Positions 30,101 through 38,474 of a DNA stretch of 64,000 nt are shown here, piece by piece. Source of the stretch: Ensifer sp. WSM1721 (lineage in GTDB: Bacteria > Pseudomonadota > Alphaproteobacteria > Rhizobiales > Rhizobiaceae); NCBI RefSeq assembly GCF_000513895.2, contig NZ_CP165782.1, positions 2,962,501 through 3,026,500 of the forward strand, written 5' to 3'. The position numbers were made by a program, and so were the translations under genes. The notes under the pieces are model-generated. The model did no database searches and was not told the DNA's origin. It worked only from the letters and a program-made list of their open reading frames with translations. Numbering within the stretch: the first letter of the stretch is position 1; every line of letters begins with the position of its first letter.

Positions 30101-33100
30101 GGCAGCGTGAAGTTGAGCGCTCTCGAGATCAAATCGGGCACCCTCGACGCCACGGGCTCGGCTACACTTGCCGAGGGGCAACTGACGGCCGACCTCAATG
30201 GCACGATGCCGGATCTTGGCAAGCTGCTTGCCGAAGCGGAAGGCCAGGTTGACTTCCAAGCCGGCATCTCCGGACCTCTGGACGCGCTCGTCGTCAACGG
30301 GGAATTGACCTCCGGCGGCGCCATCCTTGCCGGCCGTTCACTGACGGACCTGACGGTCACCGCCGATGCGACCGTCAGACCAGGCAACCCGCAGGCAAGG
30401 CTCACCGCCACGGGCACCCTCGACGGGCAGGCGATCGACGTTCGCGCCGACGTGGTCTCGGAAGATGGGCGCATGTCCATTCCGGCGCTCGAAGCGAAAA
30501 TCGGCAACAATCGCCTGACGGGCACGCTCGATCTGACGACGGACTTCAAGCCTAACGGACAGATCGATTTCACCCTGCCCGACCTCGGCCTCATCGCTGC
30601 CATGGCCGGTCAGCAGGCCTCCGGCGATCTTGCCGGTTCGGCGACGCTGCAGACGGTGAACGGCGTTACGTCGGCTGTAATCAAAGCCAATGGCAGCAGT
30701 ATTCACCGTGGCGAGCTGGCAATCGCGAAACCCGAGGTCGACCTCGCGATCGCGGACGTCGCCAAACTCGCAATCAACGGGGCGATCAGGGCGGAGAGCG
30801 TCGCACAAGGGGAAAACCGCGTATCGGATGTCAACGTCGCTTTCGACCAGCAGGCGGGCGAGACCCACTTCTCCGCGAAAAGCCTCTATGACGGCGCGCC
30901 ACTGACGGCGACTGGCGAACTGACGAGCAATGCCGGCCGCACCGAGATTCGCCTCGCCTCCTTCTCGGCGGCACCCAGGCGCCTGCCGCTCGAGCTCGCC
31001 GGGCCGACGGTGATCGCGATCGAGAACGGCGTTGCTCGTCTCGAGGGCCTGACCGTTCGAACCTCGACCGGCACCGTCGCCGTCTCCGGCACCGCCGGCG
31101 ACCGACTTGACCTTTCGGCGAGCATAAACGGTCTGCCGGCCGCGCTGCTCAATACACTGGCGCCCACCCTTGGCGCCGAAGGCACCGTTGCCGGCATCGT
31201 CGCTATCGACGGAGAAGCGTCGGCGCCGGTGGTCGCATACGATCTTGCCTGGAGCGGCGCATCCGTGTCCTCGCTGCGATCCGCCGGCATTGCCAAGCAG
31301 GACCTGACCGCGAAGGGCACGGTCACCGTCACGGAAACGGCGATCCGGTTCGACCCGACGGCGATCGAGAGCCCCGGCTTCCGCGGCAATCTCACCGGCA
31401 GCCTCGCCCGTGCCGAGAAGACCGCGACGGCGAGCTTCGAGCTGCAGGCCGAACCGCGCGTGCTGCCGGCCGGCCTGGCAGCACGGTTCGACACCCCGGT
31501 TACCGTCTCGGGCGAGATCGAGACCGGCGGCGACGGCAGTGTCAGACTGAGCACTCTCGAGGTCCAGTCCGGGACCGTCAATGCCAGCGGTTCGGCGAGC
31601 ATCGCCGAAGGCCGGGTGACGGCCAATGTCGAGGGCACGCTGCCCGCTCTCGGCAAGCTGCTTGCCGACGCGGAAGGAAAGGCTGCCTTCAGCGCCGACA
31701 TCTCCGGCCCGCCGGACGCTCTCGCCGTCAAGGGAGAGTTGACCTCCAGCGGCGCAATGCTTGCCGGCCGTTCGCTGACGGACCTGACGATCACGGCCGA
31801 TGCAACGGTCACGCCGGGCAGCCCGCAGGCGAAGCTCACCGCGAGCGGCGGCCTCGACGGTCAGCCGATCGACGTCAGGGCGGAGGTGGTTTCCAAGGAC
31901 GGCCGCACGTCGATTCCCACCCTCGAGGCGAGGATCGGCGACAACCGGCTGACCGGCGCGCTCGACCTGGCGGCGGACCTCAAGCCGAACGGCACCATCG
32001 ATTTCAACCTGCCCGATCTCGGACTGGTCGCCGCATTGGCCGGGCAGAGGGCCTCCGGCGACCTTTCCGGCTCGGCGACGGTCCGCACTGCAAACGGCAT
32101 CACGTCGGTTACGCTGAAGGCGAGCGGCAGCGGCATCAAACGCGACGCGCTGACGATCGCCAGCCCGGTCGCCGACATCAGCATCGCCGACATCGCCGCT
32201 CTGGCAGTCCGAGGCAGCGTCAAGGCGGAGAGCGTCGCCCAGGGGCAAAATCGTGTCTCCAACGTCAATCTCACCTTCGAGCAGCAAGGCGGCCGAACCG
32301 GCTTCGCGGTCGATGGCCGCTATGACGGCGCCCCGTTGGCGGCGAAGGGCGACATGGTGAGCCAAGGCGGTCGCACGGAAATCCGCCTCGCCTCCTTCAC
32401 GGCGGCGCCGAGGAAGCTCCCGTTGAAGCTCGCCAAGCCGACGGTCGTCGCCATCGAAAACGGCGCCGTGCGTCTCGGCGACCTGACCATTCAAGCGTCG
32501 AAAGGCGCAATCGCGGTCACCGGAACCGCGGGCAACTCGCTCGATATTTCGGCGAAGCTCAACGCGCTGCCCGCCGCATTGATCAACACCTTCGCGCCGG
32601 CGCTCGGCGCCGAAGGCGCGATCAACGGTACTGTCCAAGTGGGTGGAACCGCGGCTGCCCCGGTCGTCGACTACGATCTTAGATGGAACGCCGCGTCGGT
32701 GGCGGCGGCGCGCGGTGCCGGCGTTTCGGCGCTCGAGGTCTCGGCGAAGGGCCGATACGCCAACAACCGGGTCACCGTCGACGTCACGGTATCGGGCCCG
32801 GGCGATCTCTCCTTCCGGGGCGGCGGCCATGTCGACATCGGCGGCAATATGCCGATGTCGATGAAATTCGCCGGTGACGTGCCCTTCGGCCTTCTCGCCA
32901 ATACCCTGGCGGAACAAGGCTTCACGCTCACCGGGTCGGCCAGGGTCGATCTCTCCCTTACCGGTTCGGCCAGGGCGCCGCAGATTGCCGGTACCGTGTC
33001 GACCAGCGGCGGCCGGCTCGTCGATGTACGGCGCAATCTCGCCCTGAACAATCTTGCAGCCAATATCGCGCTCGACGGAAGACAGGCGAGGATTTCGAGG

Positions 33101-34159
33101 CTCTCGGCCAATCTCGCGACCGGCGGATCGATCGAGGCGAGCGGGACGATCGCCATCGCCGCCGGCTCCGGCTTCCCGGCCGATCTCAGGATCCGCCTCA
33201 ACAATGCCACCTATGTCGACGGCACACTGTTTACGGCAAATCTGGCCGGCGACCTGACGCTCAAAGGTCAGCTCGTCGCCACGCCCGTGCTGGGCGGCCG
33301 GGTGACGATCCGCCGGGCGGCGATCACCATTCCGGAAAGATTGCCGGCCTCGCTCTCGGCCATCGACATCGAGCATAGGAACGCCCCGCCCCAGGTGCGG
33401 CGGATGGCGAGAGATCTCAGAAGGGACACCTCGGCCGGTGCAGGGGTGGAGGCCCGCGGCGTCATCGCCTTCGATCTCGCGGTCCGTTCGCCGGGACAGT
33501 TTTTCGTGCGCGGCCGCGGCATCGATGCCGAGCTTGGCGGCGACCTGACGATTCGTGGCACGGCCGCTCAACCGGTCGTTTCCGGCGACTTCGACATGCG
33601 ACGCGGACGCCTCGAAATCCTCGGCAAGCGGCTGACTTTCACGGAAGGTCATATCGGCTTCGGTGGCGACCTCATCCCGACGCTCGACCTCGACGCGACC
33701 TCGAGCGCCGGTTCGACGACGATCACCGTCAACGTCGCCGGCCCTGCCAACAATCCGACGGTGACCTTCTCCTCGTCTCCGGCGTTGCCGCAGGACGAGA
33801 TCCTGGCGCGGCTCATCTTCAACCGGTCTCTCAACAACCTGTCAGCCTTCCAGATCGCCCAGCTCGCCTCCGCAGTCGGCCAGCTCGCCGGCGGCGGCTC
33901 CACCTCGCTGCTCGATGGCCTGCGCAACAAACTCGGCGTCGACGACCTGGACATCACGACTGACGAAAGCGGCGGCGCGCAACTGCGTGCCGGCAAATAC
34001 CTCAACGACCGGACCTATCTCGAATTGCAGCAGGGCTCGGATTCCGCCTCCAGCAAGGCAATCATCAATCTCGATGTCGGTCGGGGCGTGAAGCTGAAGG
34101 GCGAAGCGGCCGGCGACGGCTCGGCCGCCGGCGGCATCTTCTTCGAGAGGGAATATTAG
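27110..34159 (+). CDS. tamB: TamB, giant translocation/assembly module protein with internal tandem repeats
   Basis: A 2349-residue protein; E. coli TamB is about 1260. An N-terminal signal anchor is at about residues 13-36 (YFFAVLGTVLVALLLLVAFLG). The bulk is long beta-rich AsmA/TamB-like repeat that forms a hydrophobic groove across the periplasm. The C-terminal TamB (DUF490) domain, about residues 1900-2349, contains GTAAQPVVSGDFDMRRGRLE, PALPQDEILARLIFNRS and the final KAIINLDVGRGVKLKGEA. GGATAGGAC precedes the ATG. Between residues 456 and about 1890 a 478-residue unit occurs three times without gaps in the regions compared. The extra length is intact in frame, so it is not a pseudogene. 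Confidence 0.93.
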   Translation: MNQVIGTLRSALRYFFAVLGTVLVALLLLVAFLGFTVPGARVVAWAIEKYAGTPDQIVRIQDPGPLLTGDFTAGTVTLFDGEGIYAEVRDLSVDWSPAELLSLRFDASKVSAGSIRVERLPIPSTETKEVRSTFALPVDVKIDAFDLSEIMIGKQIAGQDHFLTAKGKVDATNSGIALALDAAERDRPDARAVADLVFNPAGNQLKLEARVSEPTGGLLAKLLRLPGEPAVNITLSGDGPLSDWTGSGTASLDGSEILRLDGRHVLAQDGMHNLAVSGGGALAALMPAAFKPLFEGTTSIDLTAAFDGKSRIRIDTGKLSTGALTLDASGTVDSRGENNLQASVTGTSGPIDFRWPLKDGEVQARIDTANLSLIGDGQSAILDIAADVPSVSLPQGNLTAIRLSAESDSFNLETRSGPLKTTVDIGETRFASADLQRAIRAPMKLDGTMTVAPDDIRFDPLTIESASIGGSITGNLDRTDASLEAAFKLFAVPGVLPPPLADKFDKTIELSGNVATEEDGTVRLSGLDIKSETVQASGSLALSGETLTADIQGTIPEIGRLVDEARGAVAFRTTASGPVNKLGVKADISSSSVTLAGRTLSDLKVSADATATPDSPEAKLTAAGTLNGQAIDMRADVVSKDGRTSVPSLEAKIGGNTLTGAIELSADFKPNGRIDFSLPDLGLLAAMVGEQASGDLAGTATVQTANGITSVAIKANGSGIQRGALAAARPEIDIDIADVVHPAVRGAIRAESLSQGDNRISDVKLAFDQQAGRTNFSADGLYDGAPLAATGELTSNAGRTELRLASASAAPRRLPLELAEPAVIAVENGVARLDGLTIRASTGTVAVSGTAGDTLDLAASLNDLPAVLLNNFAPALGAEGIVDGTIDIDGEAKAPLVEYGLAWRGASVSSLRSAGIAAQDLTARGTVAVTETEIRFDPTAISSAGFRGSISGSLSRAERTAAASFRFEAEPGLLPRGLATRIDTPVAVSGKLETGGNGSVKLSALEIKSGTLDATGSATLAEGQLTADLNGTMPDLGKLLAEAEGQVDFQAGISGPLDALVVNGELTSGGAILAGRSLTDLTVTADATVRPGNPQARLTATGTLDGQAIDVRADVVSEDGRMSIPALEAKIGNNRLTGTLDLTTDFKPNGQIDFTLPDLGLIAAMAGQQASGDLAGSATLQTVNGVTSAVIKANGSSIHRGELAIAKPEVDLAIADVAKLAINGAIRAESVAQGENRVSDVNVAFDQQAGETHFSAKSLYDGAPLTATGELTSNAGRTEIRLASFSAAPRRLPLELAGPTVIAIENGVARLEGLTVRTSTGTVAVSGTAGDRLDLSASINGLPAALLNTLAPTLGAEGTVAGIVAIDGEASAPVVAYDLAWSGASVSSLRSAGIAKQDLTAKGTVTVTETAIRFDPTAIESPGFRGNLTGSLARAEKTATASFELQAEPRVLPAGLAARFDTPVTVSGEIETGGDGSVRLSTLEVQSGTVNASGSASIAEGRVTANVEGTLPALGKLLADAEGKAAFSADISGPPDALAVKGELTSSGAMLAGRSLTDLTITADATVTPGSPQAKLTASGGLDGQPIDVRAEVVSKDGRTSIPTLEARIGDNRLTGALDLAADLKPNGTIDFNLPDLGLVAALAGQRASGDLSGSATVRTANGITSVTLKASGSGIKRDALTIASPVADISIADIAALAVRGSVKAESVAQGQNRVSNVNLTFEQQGGRTGFAVDGRYDGAPLAAKGDMVSQGGRTEIRLASFTAAPRKLPLKLAKPTVVAIENGAVRLGDLTIQASKGAIAVTGTAGNSLDISAKLNALPAALINTFAPALGAEGAINGTVQVGGTAAAPVVDYDLRWNAASVAAARGAGVSALEVSAKGRYANNRVTVDVTVSGPGDLSFRGGGHVDIGGNMPMSMKFAGDVPFGLLANTLAEQGFTLTGSARVDLSLTGSARAPQIAGTVSTSGGRLVDVRRNLALNNLAANIALDGRQARISRLSANLATGGSIEASGTIAIAAGSGFPADLRIRLNNATYVDGTLFTANLAGDLTLKGQLVATPVLGGRVTIRRAAITIPERLPASLSAIDIEHRNAPPQVRRMARDLRRDTSAGAGVEARGVIAFDLAVRSPGQFFVRGRGIDAELGGDLTIRGTAAQPVVSGDFDMRRGRLEILGKRLTFTEGHIGFGGDLIPTLDLDATSSAGSTTITVNVAGPANNPTVTFSSSPALPQDEILARLIFNRSLNNLSAFQIAQLASAVGQLAGGGSTSLLDGLRNKLGVDDLDITTDESGGAQLRAGKYLNDRTYLELQQGSDSASSKAIINLDVGRGVKLKGEAAGDGSAAGGIFFEREY
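28475..32776 (+). repeat. Three tandem 1434-bp units inside tamB
   Basis: Anchors recur at exactly 1434 bp. The IRFDP codons start at 28475, 29909 and 31343, and the GAPL region has its CGCGCC/CGCCCC block at 29461, 30895 and 32329. Units 2 and 3 are roughly three-quarters identical in protein over long gap-free stretches (for example TARGTVAVTETEIRFDPTAI against TAKGTVTVTETAIRFDPTAI). Unit 1 begins more divergent and becomes similar from its middle (GQAIDMRADVV). The last unit fades into the C-terminal domain. Confidence 0.9.
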
Positions 34160-34290
34160 ATTCCTCGCCGATATTCCCTCTCCCGCTTGCGGTGAGCAGG
34201 CTGTGACGAGGGCGATCCGCCTTGGAGTAATCGCGCCCGCCTCGGCATTCCCTACAAATCACCGAACAAGGTCCACCCGTAAGGCAAGCG

Positions 34291-35076
34291 ATGCACGTGC
34301 AAGGCGCCGATCTGCCATCTGGTTTCCGTCTCCAGTTGTCAGGCTACAGCTTCGAAAGGGATACGCTTGGCCGCTCGGCCTCGACCGTGCTGCTGCTCGA
34401 GTCTGACAATCGGCCTCGCCTGATCCTGAAACATGAAAAGGCGGGACGGTTTTCGGAACTGAACGACGAAGCGGCGCGCCTGCAATGGCTTGCCCGACAG
34501 GGCATCCCTTGTCCGACGGTTCTCTGCAACGCGGATCACCAAGGACAGAGCTGGCTCTTGCTGCAAGCAGTCGAGGGTATCGACCTTGGGTCTTCTCCGC
34601 TGCCGCCTGCCAAGCGCATCGCGATCCTCGCCGATGGCCTCCGCCGGCTGCATCAGCTCGACCCGGCAGCCTGCCCTTTCGACCGTCGACTGAAGACGAG
34701 CATCGCTGCCGCGAGGGCGCGGATGGAGGCCGGTCTCGTCGACGAAAGCGATTTCGACGACGAGCGGAAAGGCAGGGCAGCGAGCGAGCTCTTCGACGAG
34801 CTTCTATCGCGAAGGCCGAAAGACGAGCGACTGGTCGTGACTCACGGCGACGCCTGCCTGCCCAACATCATCGCGGCAGGCGGCCGCTTCGCCGGCTTTA
34901 TCGATTGCGGCCGCCTGGGCGTCGCCGATCTTCACCAGGACATTGCCTTGGCCTGCCGTAGCATCGCCTACAACTTGGGGGAGGAATGGGTATCGCCCTT
35001 CCTCGCCCAATATGGTGTTCACAGCGCCGATCCGGAGAAACTCTTCTACTATTGCCTCCTGGATGAGTTTTTCTGA
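34291..35076 (+). CDS. aph: Aminoglycoside 3'-phosphotransferase, APH(3')-II-like
   Basis: A 261-residue kinase that phosphorylates the 3'-hydroxyl of kanamycin/neomycin-type aminoglycosides with ATP. The catalytic loop VTHGDACLPNII (Brenner motif with the catalytic Asp and Asn), the metal-binding FIDCGRLGVADLHQDIALA, and the C-terminus YYCLLDEFF closely match APH(3')-II family sequences. The N-terminal lobe has LILKHEK with the ATP-binding Lys. Length equals the resistance enzymes. There is no mobile element or integron nearby and base composition matches the surroundings, so it looks like an intrinsic chromosomal gene. It lies 131 bp after tamB on the same strand. Resistance is inferred, not shown. 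Confidence 0.92.
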   Translation: MHVQGADLPSGFRLQLSGYSFERDTLGRSASTVLLLESDNRPRLILKHEKAGRFSELNDEAARLQWLARQGIPCPTVLCNADHQGQSWLLLQAVEGIDLGSSPLPPAKRIAILADGLRRLHQLDPAACPFDRRLKTSIAAARARMEAGLVDESDFDDERKGRAASELFDELLSRRPKDERLVVTHGDACLPNIIAAGGRFAGFIDCGRLGVADLHQDIALACRSIAYNLGEEWVSPFLAQYGVHSADPEKLFYYCLLDEFF

Positions 35077-35111
35077 AGGGGCGAAGAAGCACGAGTAATT
35101 CGGGAGGAAGA

Positions 35112-35152
35112 CCCCTCCCCGCGAGGGCCCCACGAGGGCCGACAAGGGGAGG
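35112..35152. repeat. GC-rich palindrome after the aph gene
   Basis: CCCTCCCC (35112-35119) pairs with GGGGAGGG (35145-35152), enclosing GCGAGGGCCCCACGAGGGCC. No T-run follows on either side. It lies between the convergent aph and VOC genes and resembles short rhizobial intergenic repeats. Confidence 0.45.
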
Positions 35153-35180
35153 GAGCTTGATTCAGCACGAGGGCTGCCGG

Positions 35181-35660
35181 TCACGCGGCATTCCGGTCGA
35201 TGCCGAACGCGTCCAGCACCTCGCTCTCGTCGAGCGCCGTGAACAGCGCCCAGATGTGGCCGAAAGGATCGATGAGCGCGCCGACGCGATCCCCGGTCGG
35301 CAGCGTTTCGGCGGCATTGCGCAGGCTTGCGCCGGCGCCCATCGCCCGTTCGATGACGCGATCCACGTCATTGACGTGAAGCTCGAGGATCGCCGCAGTC
35401 GTGCCGAGCGCGTGTGGCGACCGTGGGCCGCCGAGCCCGGGTTCGGCATCCCGGCGGGGGTTGGCGCCGGCCACGCGGAAGACGGAGTCGCCGATCGAGA
35501 GATCGGCGCTCGTCAGGATACCGCGCCACTCATGACGCTGGAGAAGCTCGGCGCCGAAGACGTCGTGATAAAAGGCGATTGCCCGCTCCTCGTCCCCATG
35601 CCTGACGAACAGCTTTATGCAGATCTGCCGCACTGTCGGACCGCCGGAATAAATGGCCAT
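35181..35660 (-). CDS. VOC-family (PhnB/glyoxalase-like) protein
   Basis: A 159-residue single-module vicinal-oxygen-chelate protein. The fold is visible as two beta-alpha-beta repeats. The first is IKLFVRHGDEERAIAFYHDVFGAELLQRHEW. The second is ELHVNDVDRVIERAMGAGASL with the closing DPFGHIWALFTAL, typical of PhnB-type members. These include antibiotic-binding and lyase/dioxygenase-like proteins, and the specific activity cannot be read from the sequence. AGGGAG precedes the ATG at 35660. It is convergent with aph. Confidence 0.85.
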   Translation of the reverse strand: MAIYSGGPTVRQICIKLFVRHGDEERAIAFYHDVFGAELLQRHEWRGILTSADLSIGDSVFRVAGANPRRDAEPGLGGPRSPHALGTTAAILELHVNDVDRVIERAMGAGASLRNAAETLPTGDRVGALIDPFGHIWALFTALDESEVLDAFGIDRNAA

Positions 35661-35856
35661 GGCAAACTCCCTGGATCGCGATGATTTCGGGTCCGTGGGA
35701 ACCCTGGATCAAGACCGTGATCGTTCAAACAAATGAGAACGGGTGCGAGCGGACCGCGCCCTTCCTCACGCCTCTGTTTTTTCGCTGAGGTGGAGTATCT
35801 TACAGGATGCCTGGAACAAATCAAGAACAAACCAATCGCGAAACTCGGAAAAGTTG

Positions 35857-36291
35857 TTACGGCGCGCCGGCCATCTTGCTGGTCTTCAACAGGATGTTCG
35901 TCTCGGTGACGGTGATGCCGTCGATCAGGCGGATCCGTCGCAACGTCTCGTCGAAGCTCGCGAGATCGCGGTCCTCGAGCTCGGCGATGAAGTCCCATCG
36001 GCCATTGGTGCTATGCAGCGCCCGCACCTGCGGCAGGCCGCGCAATTGCTCGGCGACGCGATCGGCCATCTTGCCGTGCACCTCGATCATGACGACGGCG
36101 CGGACGCCGGAGGCGGGGATTTCCGCCCCGGTGCGGATCGTGAAAGCCGCGATCGTGCCGTTCGCCACCAGCCGGTCGATACGCGCGGCAACCGTCGCGC
36201 GCGAAACGCCGGTCATCGCCGAAAGCGTCGACACGGGCATGCGCGCATTTTGCCGGAGTGCGCTGATGAGCGCCTGATCGAGGTCGTCCAT
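35857..36291 (-). CDS. Lrp/AsnC-family regulator, divergent from arginase
   Basis: A 144-residue regulator starting MDDLDQALISALRQNARMPVSTL. The AsnC-type winged helix-turn-helix is at residues 4-60 (SAMTGVSRATVAARIDRLVANGTIAAFTI) and the RAM ligand-binding domain follows (VRAVVMIEVHG, then VRALHSTNGRWDFIAELEDRDLASFDETLRRIRLIDGITVTET). It is divergent from the arginase gene with a 138-bp gap, the usual layout of an Lrp-type activator and its catabolic target. Arginine or ornithine as effector is inference. The start is ATG 36291 rather than GTG 36300. Confidence 0.9.
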   Translation of the reverse strand: MDDLDQALISALRQNARMPVSTLSAMTGVSRATVAARIDRLVANGTIAAFTIRTGAEIPASGVRAVVMIEVHGKMADRVAEQLRGLPQVRALHSTNGRWDFIAELEDRDLASFDETLRRIRLIDGITVTETNILLKTSKMAGAP

Positions 36292-36429
36292 GCTTATCAC
36301 TTTGTCAAATGCGAATGGCCAATGTGCAAATCATAGCCTTCCAATCGACAGTTTTCCATCTTTTTGCCGTCACGCTTTTTGCCGATAATTCGCTCGACTT
36401 CACGCAATCGAACAGAGGAAGAGGCGGAC

Positions 36430-37353
36430 ATGAAGACCATCACGTTGATCGGTGCACCCATCGAAGAGGGCTCCGGCCGCCGCGGCGCCGCGATGGGGCC
36501 GGCGGCGCTCAGGATCGCTGGCATCGACACCGTGCTCGCCGAGCTCGGCCACACGGTTCACGACGATGGTGACATCCGCCCGCTGCCCGCCCGCGACCTC
36601 GCCAATCACCCGGGCGCCAACAATCTGCAGACCGTCGCCGCCTTTGCCCGCGCGCTCAACGATTCCGTGCATGACGCTGCACGAAAGGGGCACTTCCCCC
36701 TCATCCTTGGCGGCGACCATGCTCTTTCGATGGGCAGCGTCTCCGGCATGGCGCGTCATGCCCAGGAGGTCGGCCGGCCGCTCTTCGTCCTCTGGCTCGA
36801 CGCGCATGCGGACTTCAATTCGCCGTCGACCTCGCCTTCCGGCAACATGCACGGCATGCCGGTCGCCTTCTTCTGTGGTGAAGCGGAATTCGCCCCCGTC
36901 CTCCCGAAGGATCGCCCGCTGGTCCACCCGAAGAGGGTCTATCAGGTCGGCATTCGTTCGGTCGACGAGCGCGAACGCGAGGAAATCGCCGAGCATGGCG
37001 TCAACGTCTATGACATGCGGGCGATCGATGAGATGGGCATGGCCCAGATCATGCGGCAGATCCTGGACGAAGTCCGCGTCTCAAACGGCCTTTTGCATGT
37101 CAGCCTCGACGTCGATTTCATCGATCCGGAGATCGCTCCGGGCGTCGGCACCACCGTGCCGGGCGGCGCGACTTTCCGCGAGGCGCACCTCATCATGGAA
37201 ATGCTCTGCGACAGCGACCTCGTCTCCTCGCTCGATGTCGTCGAGCTCAATCCGTTCCTCGACGATCGCGGCAAGAGCGCACGCATCCTGGTGGAGTTGA
37301 CGGCGAGCCTCTTCGGTCGCCGCATCCTTGACCGCCCGACCCGCAGCGCCTGA
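36430..37353 (+). CDS. rocF: Arginase
   Basis: A 307-residue ureohydrolase that splits arginine to ornithine and urea using a binuclear manganese centre. The metal ligands lie in GGDHALS (His), WLDAHADFN (Asp, His, Asp) and HVSLDVDFIDPEIAPG (two Asp). The substrate-binding SPSGNMHGMP and the C-terminal SLDVVELNPFLD complete the family pattern; the SGNMHGMP loop and length point to arginase rather than agmatinase. AGAGGAAGAGGCG precedes the ATG at 36430; a longer frame from 36364 crosses the control region. Rhizobia and agrobacteria control their arginase by an Lrp-type protein, matching the divergent neighbour. Confidence 0.94.
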   Translation: MKTITLIGAPIEEGSGRRGAAMGPAALRIAGIDTVLAELGHTVHDDGDIRPLPARDLANHPGANNLQTVAAFARALNDSVHDAARKGHFPLILGGDHALSMGSVSGMARHAQEVGRPLFVLWLDAHADFNSPSTSPSGNMHGMPVAFFCGEAEFAPVLPKDRPLVHPKRVYQVGIRSVDEREREEIAEHGVNVYDMRAIDEMGMAQIMRQILDEVRVSNGLLHVSLDVDFIDPEIAPGVGTTVPGGATFREAHLIMEMLCDSDLVSSLDVVELNPFLDDRGKSARILVELTASLFGRRILDRPTRSA

Positions 37354-37635
37354 GAATGGGCGACGGTCGCGGCGCAACCCGGTGGACGCGGTTGAAGATA
37401 CGCCAAGCGGAGGCAGTGGATGACCACGGTGCTCGCTTCCGCTTGGCCGCTTTCCCGCGCCCCTGCTCAATCCCCAGCAGCGGACGAAACGCCGCAAAAG
37501 CAACTCTTAACGAATCCGGACTAGACTGGCCTTCCAAAGCGCAAAGCGGGATTTTCCGCGCATGATGCGGCTTGCGCTTCGCCGGATGTCGTCGGCGGAT
37601 CACCACTCCCGACCGGAAAGCTGGAAGGACCTTCG

Positions 37636-38115
37636 ATGACAGGCACGCCGAGGACGGCCGCATTTGACGGCGAGACGCTCGAGATCATAGCGTTCCGCCT
37701 CCACGACCAGGAATTTTGCGTCAAGACGACGACAATCCGCGAGATCCGCGGCTGGGCTCCGTCAACGCCGATCCCGCACGCGCCGCCGGAGGTCATCGGC
37801 GTCATGAACCTGCGCGGCACGGTCATCCCGATCATCGACCTTGCCCACAAGCTCGGAATGAAATCGACCGTCGCCAACGAGCGCAGCGCGATCGTCGTTG
37901 CCGAAGTCCACAACATGGTTATCGGGCTCGTCGTCGACCGCGTCTCCGACATACTGACGGTGCAAGGCAGTCAGGTGCAGCCGGTGCCGGAAGTAACCGC
38001 CTCCTTCGACAAAAGCTTCGCGGAAGGCATCATCGCCAACGAATCGGGCATGATCTGCTTCCTCAACCTCGCCCGCATGTTCAAGGAACGCGAGACGGAA
38101 GAGCTTGCCGCTTGA
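37636..38115 (+). CDS. cheW: CheW chemotaxis coupling protein
   Basis: A 159-residue SH3-like adaptor that links chemoreceptors to the CheA kinase. Family blocks are IIAFRLHDQEFCVKTTTIREIRGW, PEVIGVMNLRGTVIPIIDLAHKLGM (the receptor/CheA-binding segment) and NMVIGLVVDRVSDILTV, ending FLNLARMF. GGAAGGACC lies upstream of the ATG. No other chemotaxis gene is in the window, so this is a stand-alone cheW, probably an extra copy beside a main che operon elsewhere. A 282-bp gap with no visible feature separates it from arginase. Confidence 0.95.
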   Translation: MTGTPRTAAFDGETLEIIAFRLHDQEFCVKTTTIREIRGWAPSTPIPHAPPEVIGVMNLRGTVIPIIDLAHKLGMKSTVANERSAIVVAEVHNMVIGLVVDRVSDILTVQGSQVQPVPEVTASFDKSFAEGIIANESGMICFLNLARMFKERETEELAA

Positions 38116-38138
38116 GTTCGATCATTTTTTGAAATTGC

Positions 38139-38169
38139 GGCCGTCTCACCCCTTGTGAGGCGGCCCTTT
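38139..38169 (+). terminator. Probable terminator after cheW
   Basis: GGCCGTCTCA (38139-38148) pairs with TGAGGCGGCC (38156-38165) with one G-T pair, followed by CTTTC. It lies 23 bp past cheW and 44 bp from the convergent fdsD stop. The T-run is short. Confidence 0.6.
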
Positions 38170-38212
38170 CGTTCGACGCGTCGACTTACCAAACCGCGGG
38201 TAAAGCGAGAGG

Positions 38213-38443
38213 CTACACCGCCTCCGGCCGCCGTATCTTGGCCGCCGCCTCGAGCACAAGCGGGTTCAGCCCCTCCCCGCCGGCCTCGATATGCTCGAAC
38301 AGCTTACGGCGCATGCGCCGCTCCCAATATTTGTTGATATGCGTCGCCACGCCCTGCGCCGCCTCGTTCGCCGGCTGGCTCTGGAAGAAGGTTGCGATCT
38401 GGTTCGCCATGTAGATAAGCTTGGCGTTGGTAGTATCAGACAT
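38213..38443 (-). CDS. fdsD: Formate dehydrogenase delta subunit
   Basis: A 76-residue protein recognisable as the FdsD family: KLIYMANQIATFFQSQP at the N-terminus and VATHINKYWERRMRRKLFEHI in the middle. It is needed in related bacteria for a fully active cytoplasmic NAD-dependent formate dehydrogenase, although it does not carry a cofactor. It is the last gene of the minus-strand fds operon, 31 bp after fdhD. Confidence 0.92.
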   Translation of the reverse strand: MSDTTNAKLIYMANQIATFFQSQPANEAAQGVATHINKYWERRMRRKLFEHIEAGGEGLNPLVLEAAAKIRRPEAV

Positions 38444-38474
38444 TCGGCGACTGCTCCGCTACTCTTAAAATCGA

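Noticed and set aside
28475..32776. Repeat array considered as CRISPR or satellite DNA
   Set aside because: The units are 1434 bp, coding, in frame and protein-conserved; there are no short repeats with unique spacers.
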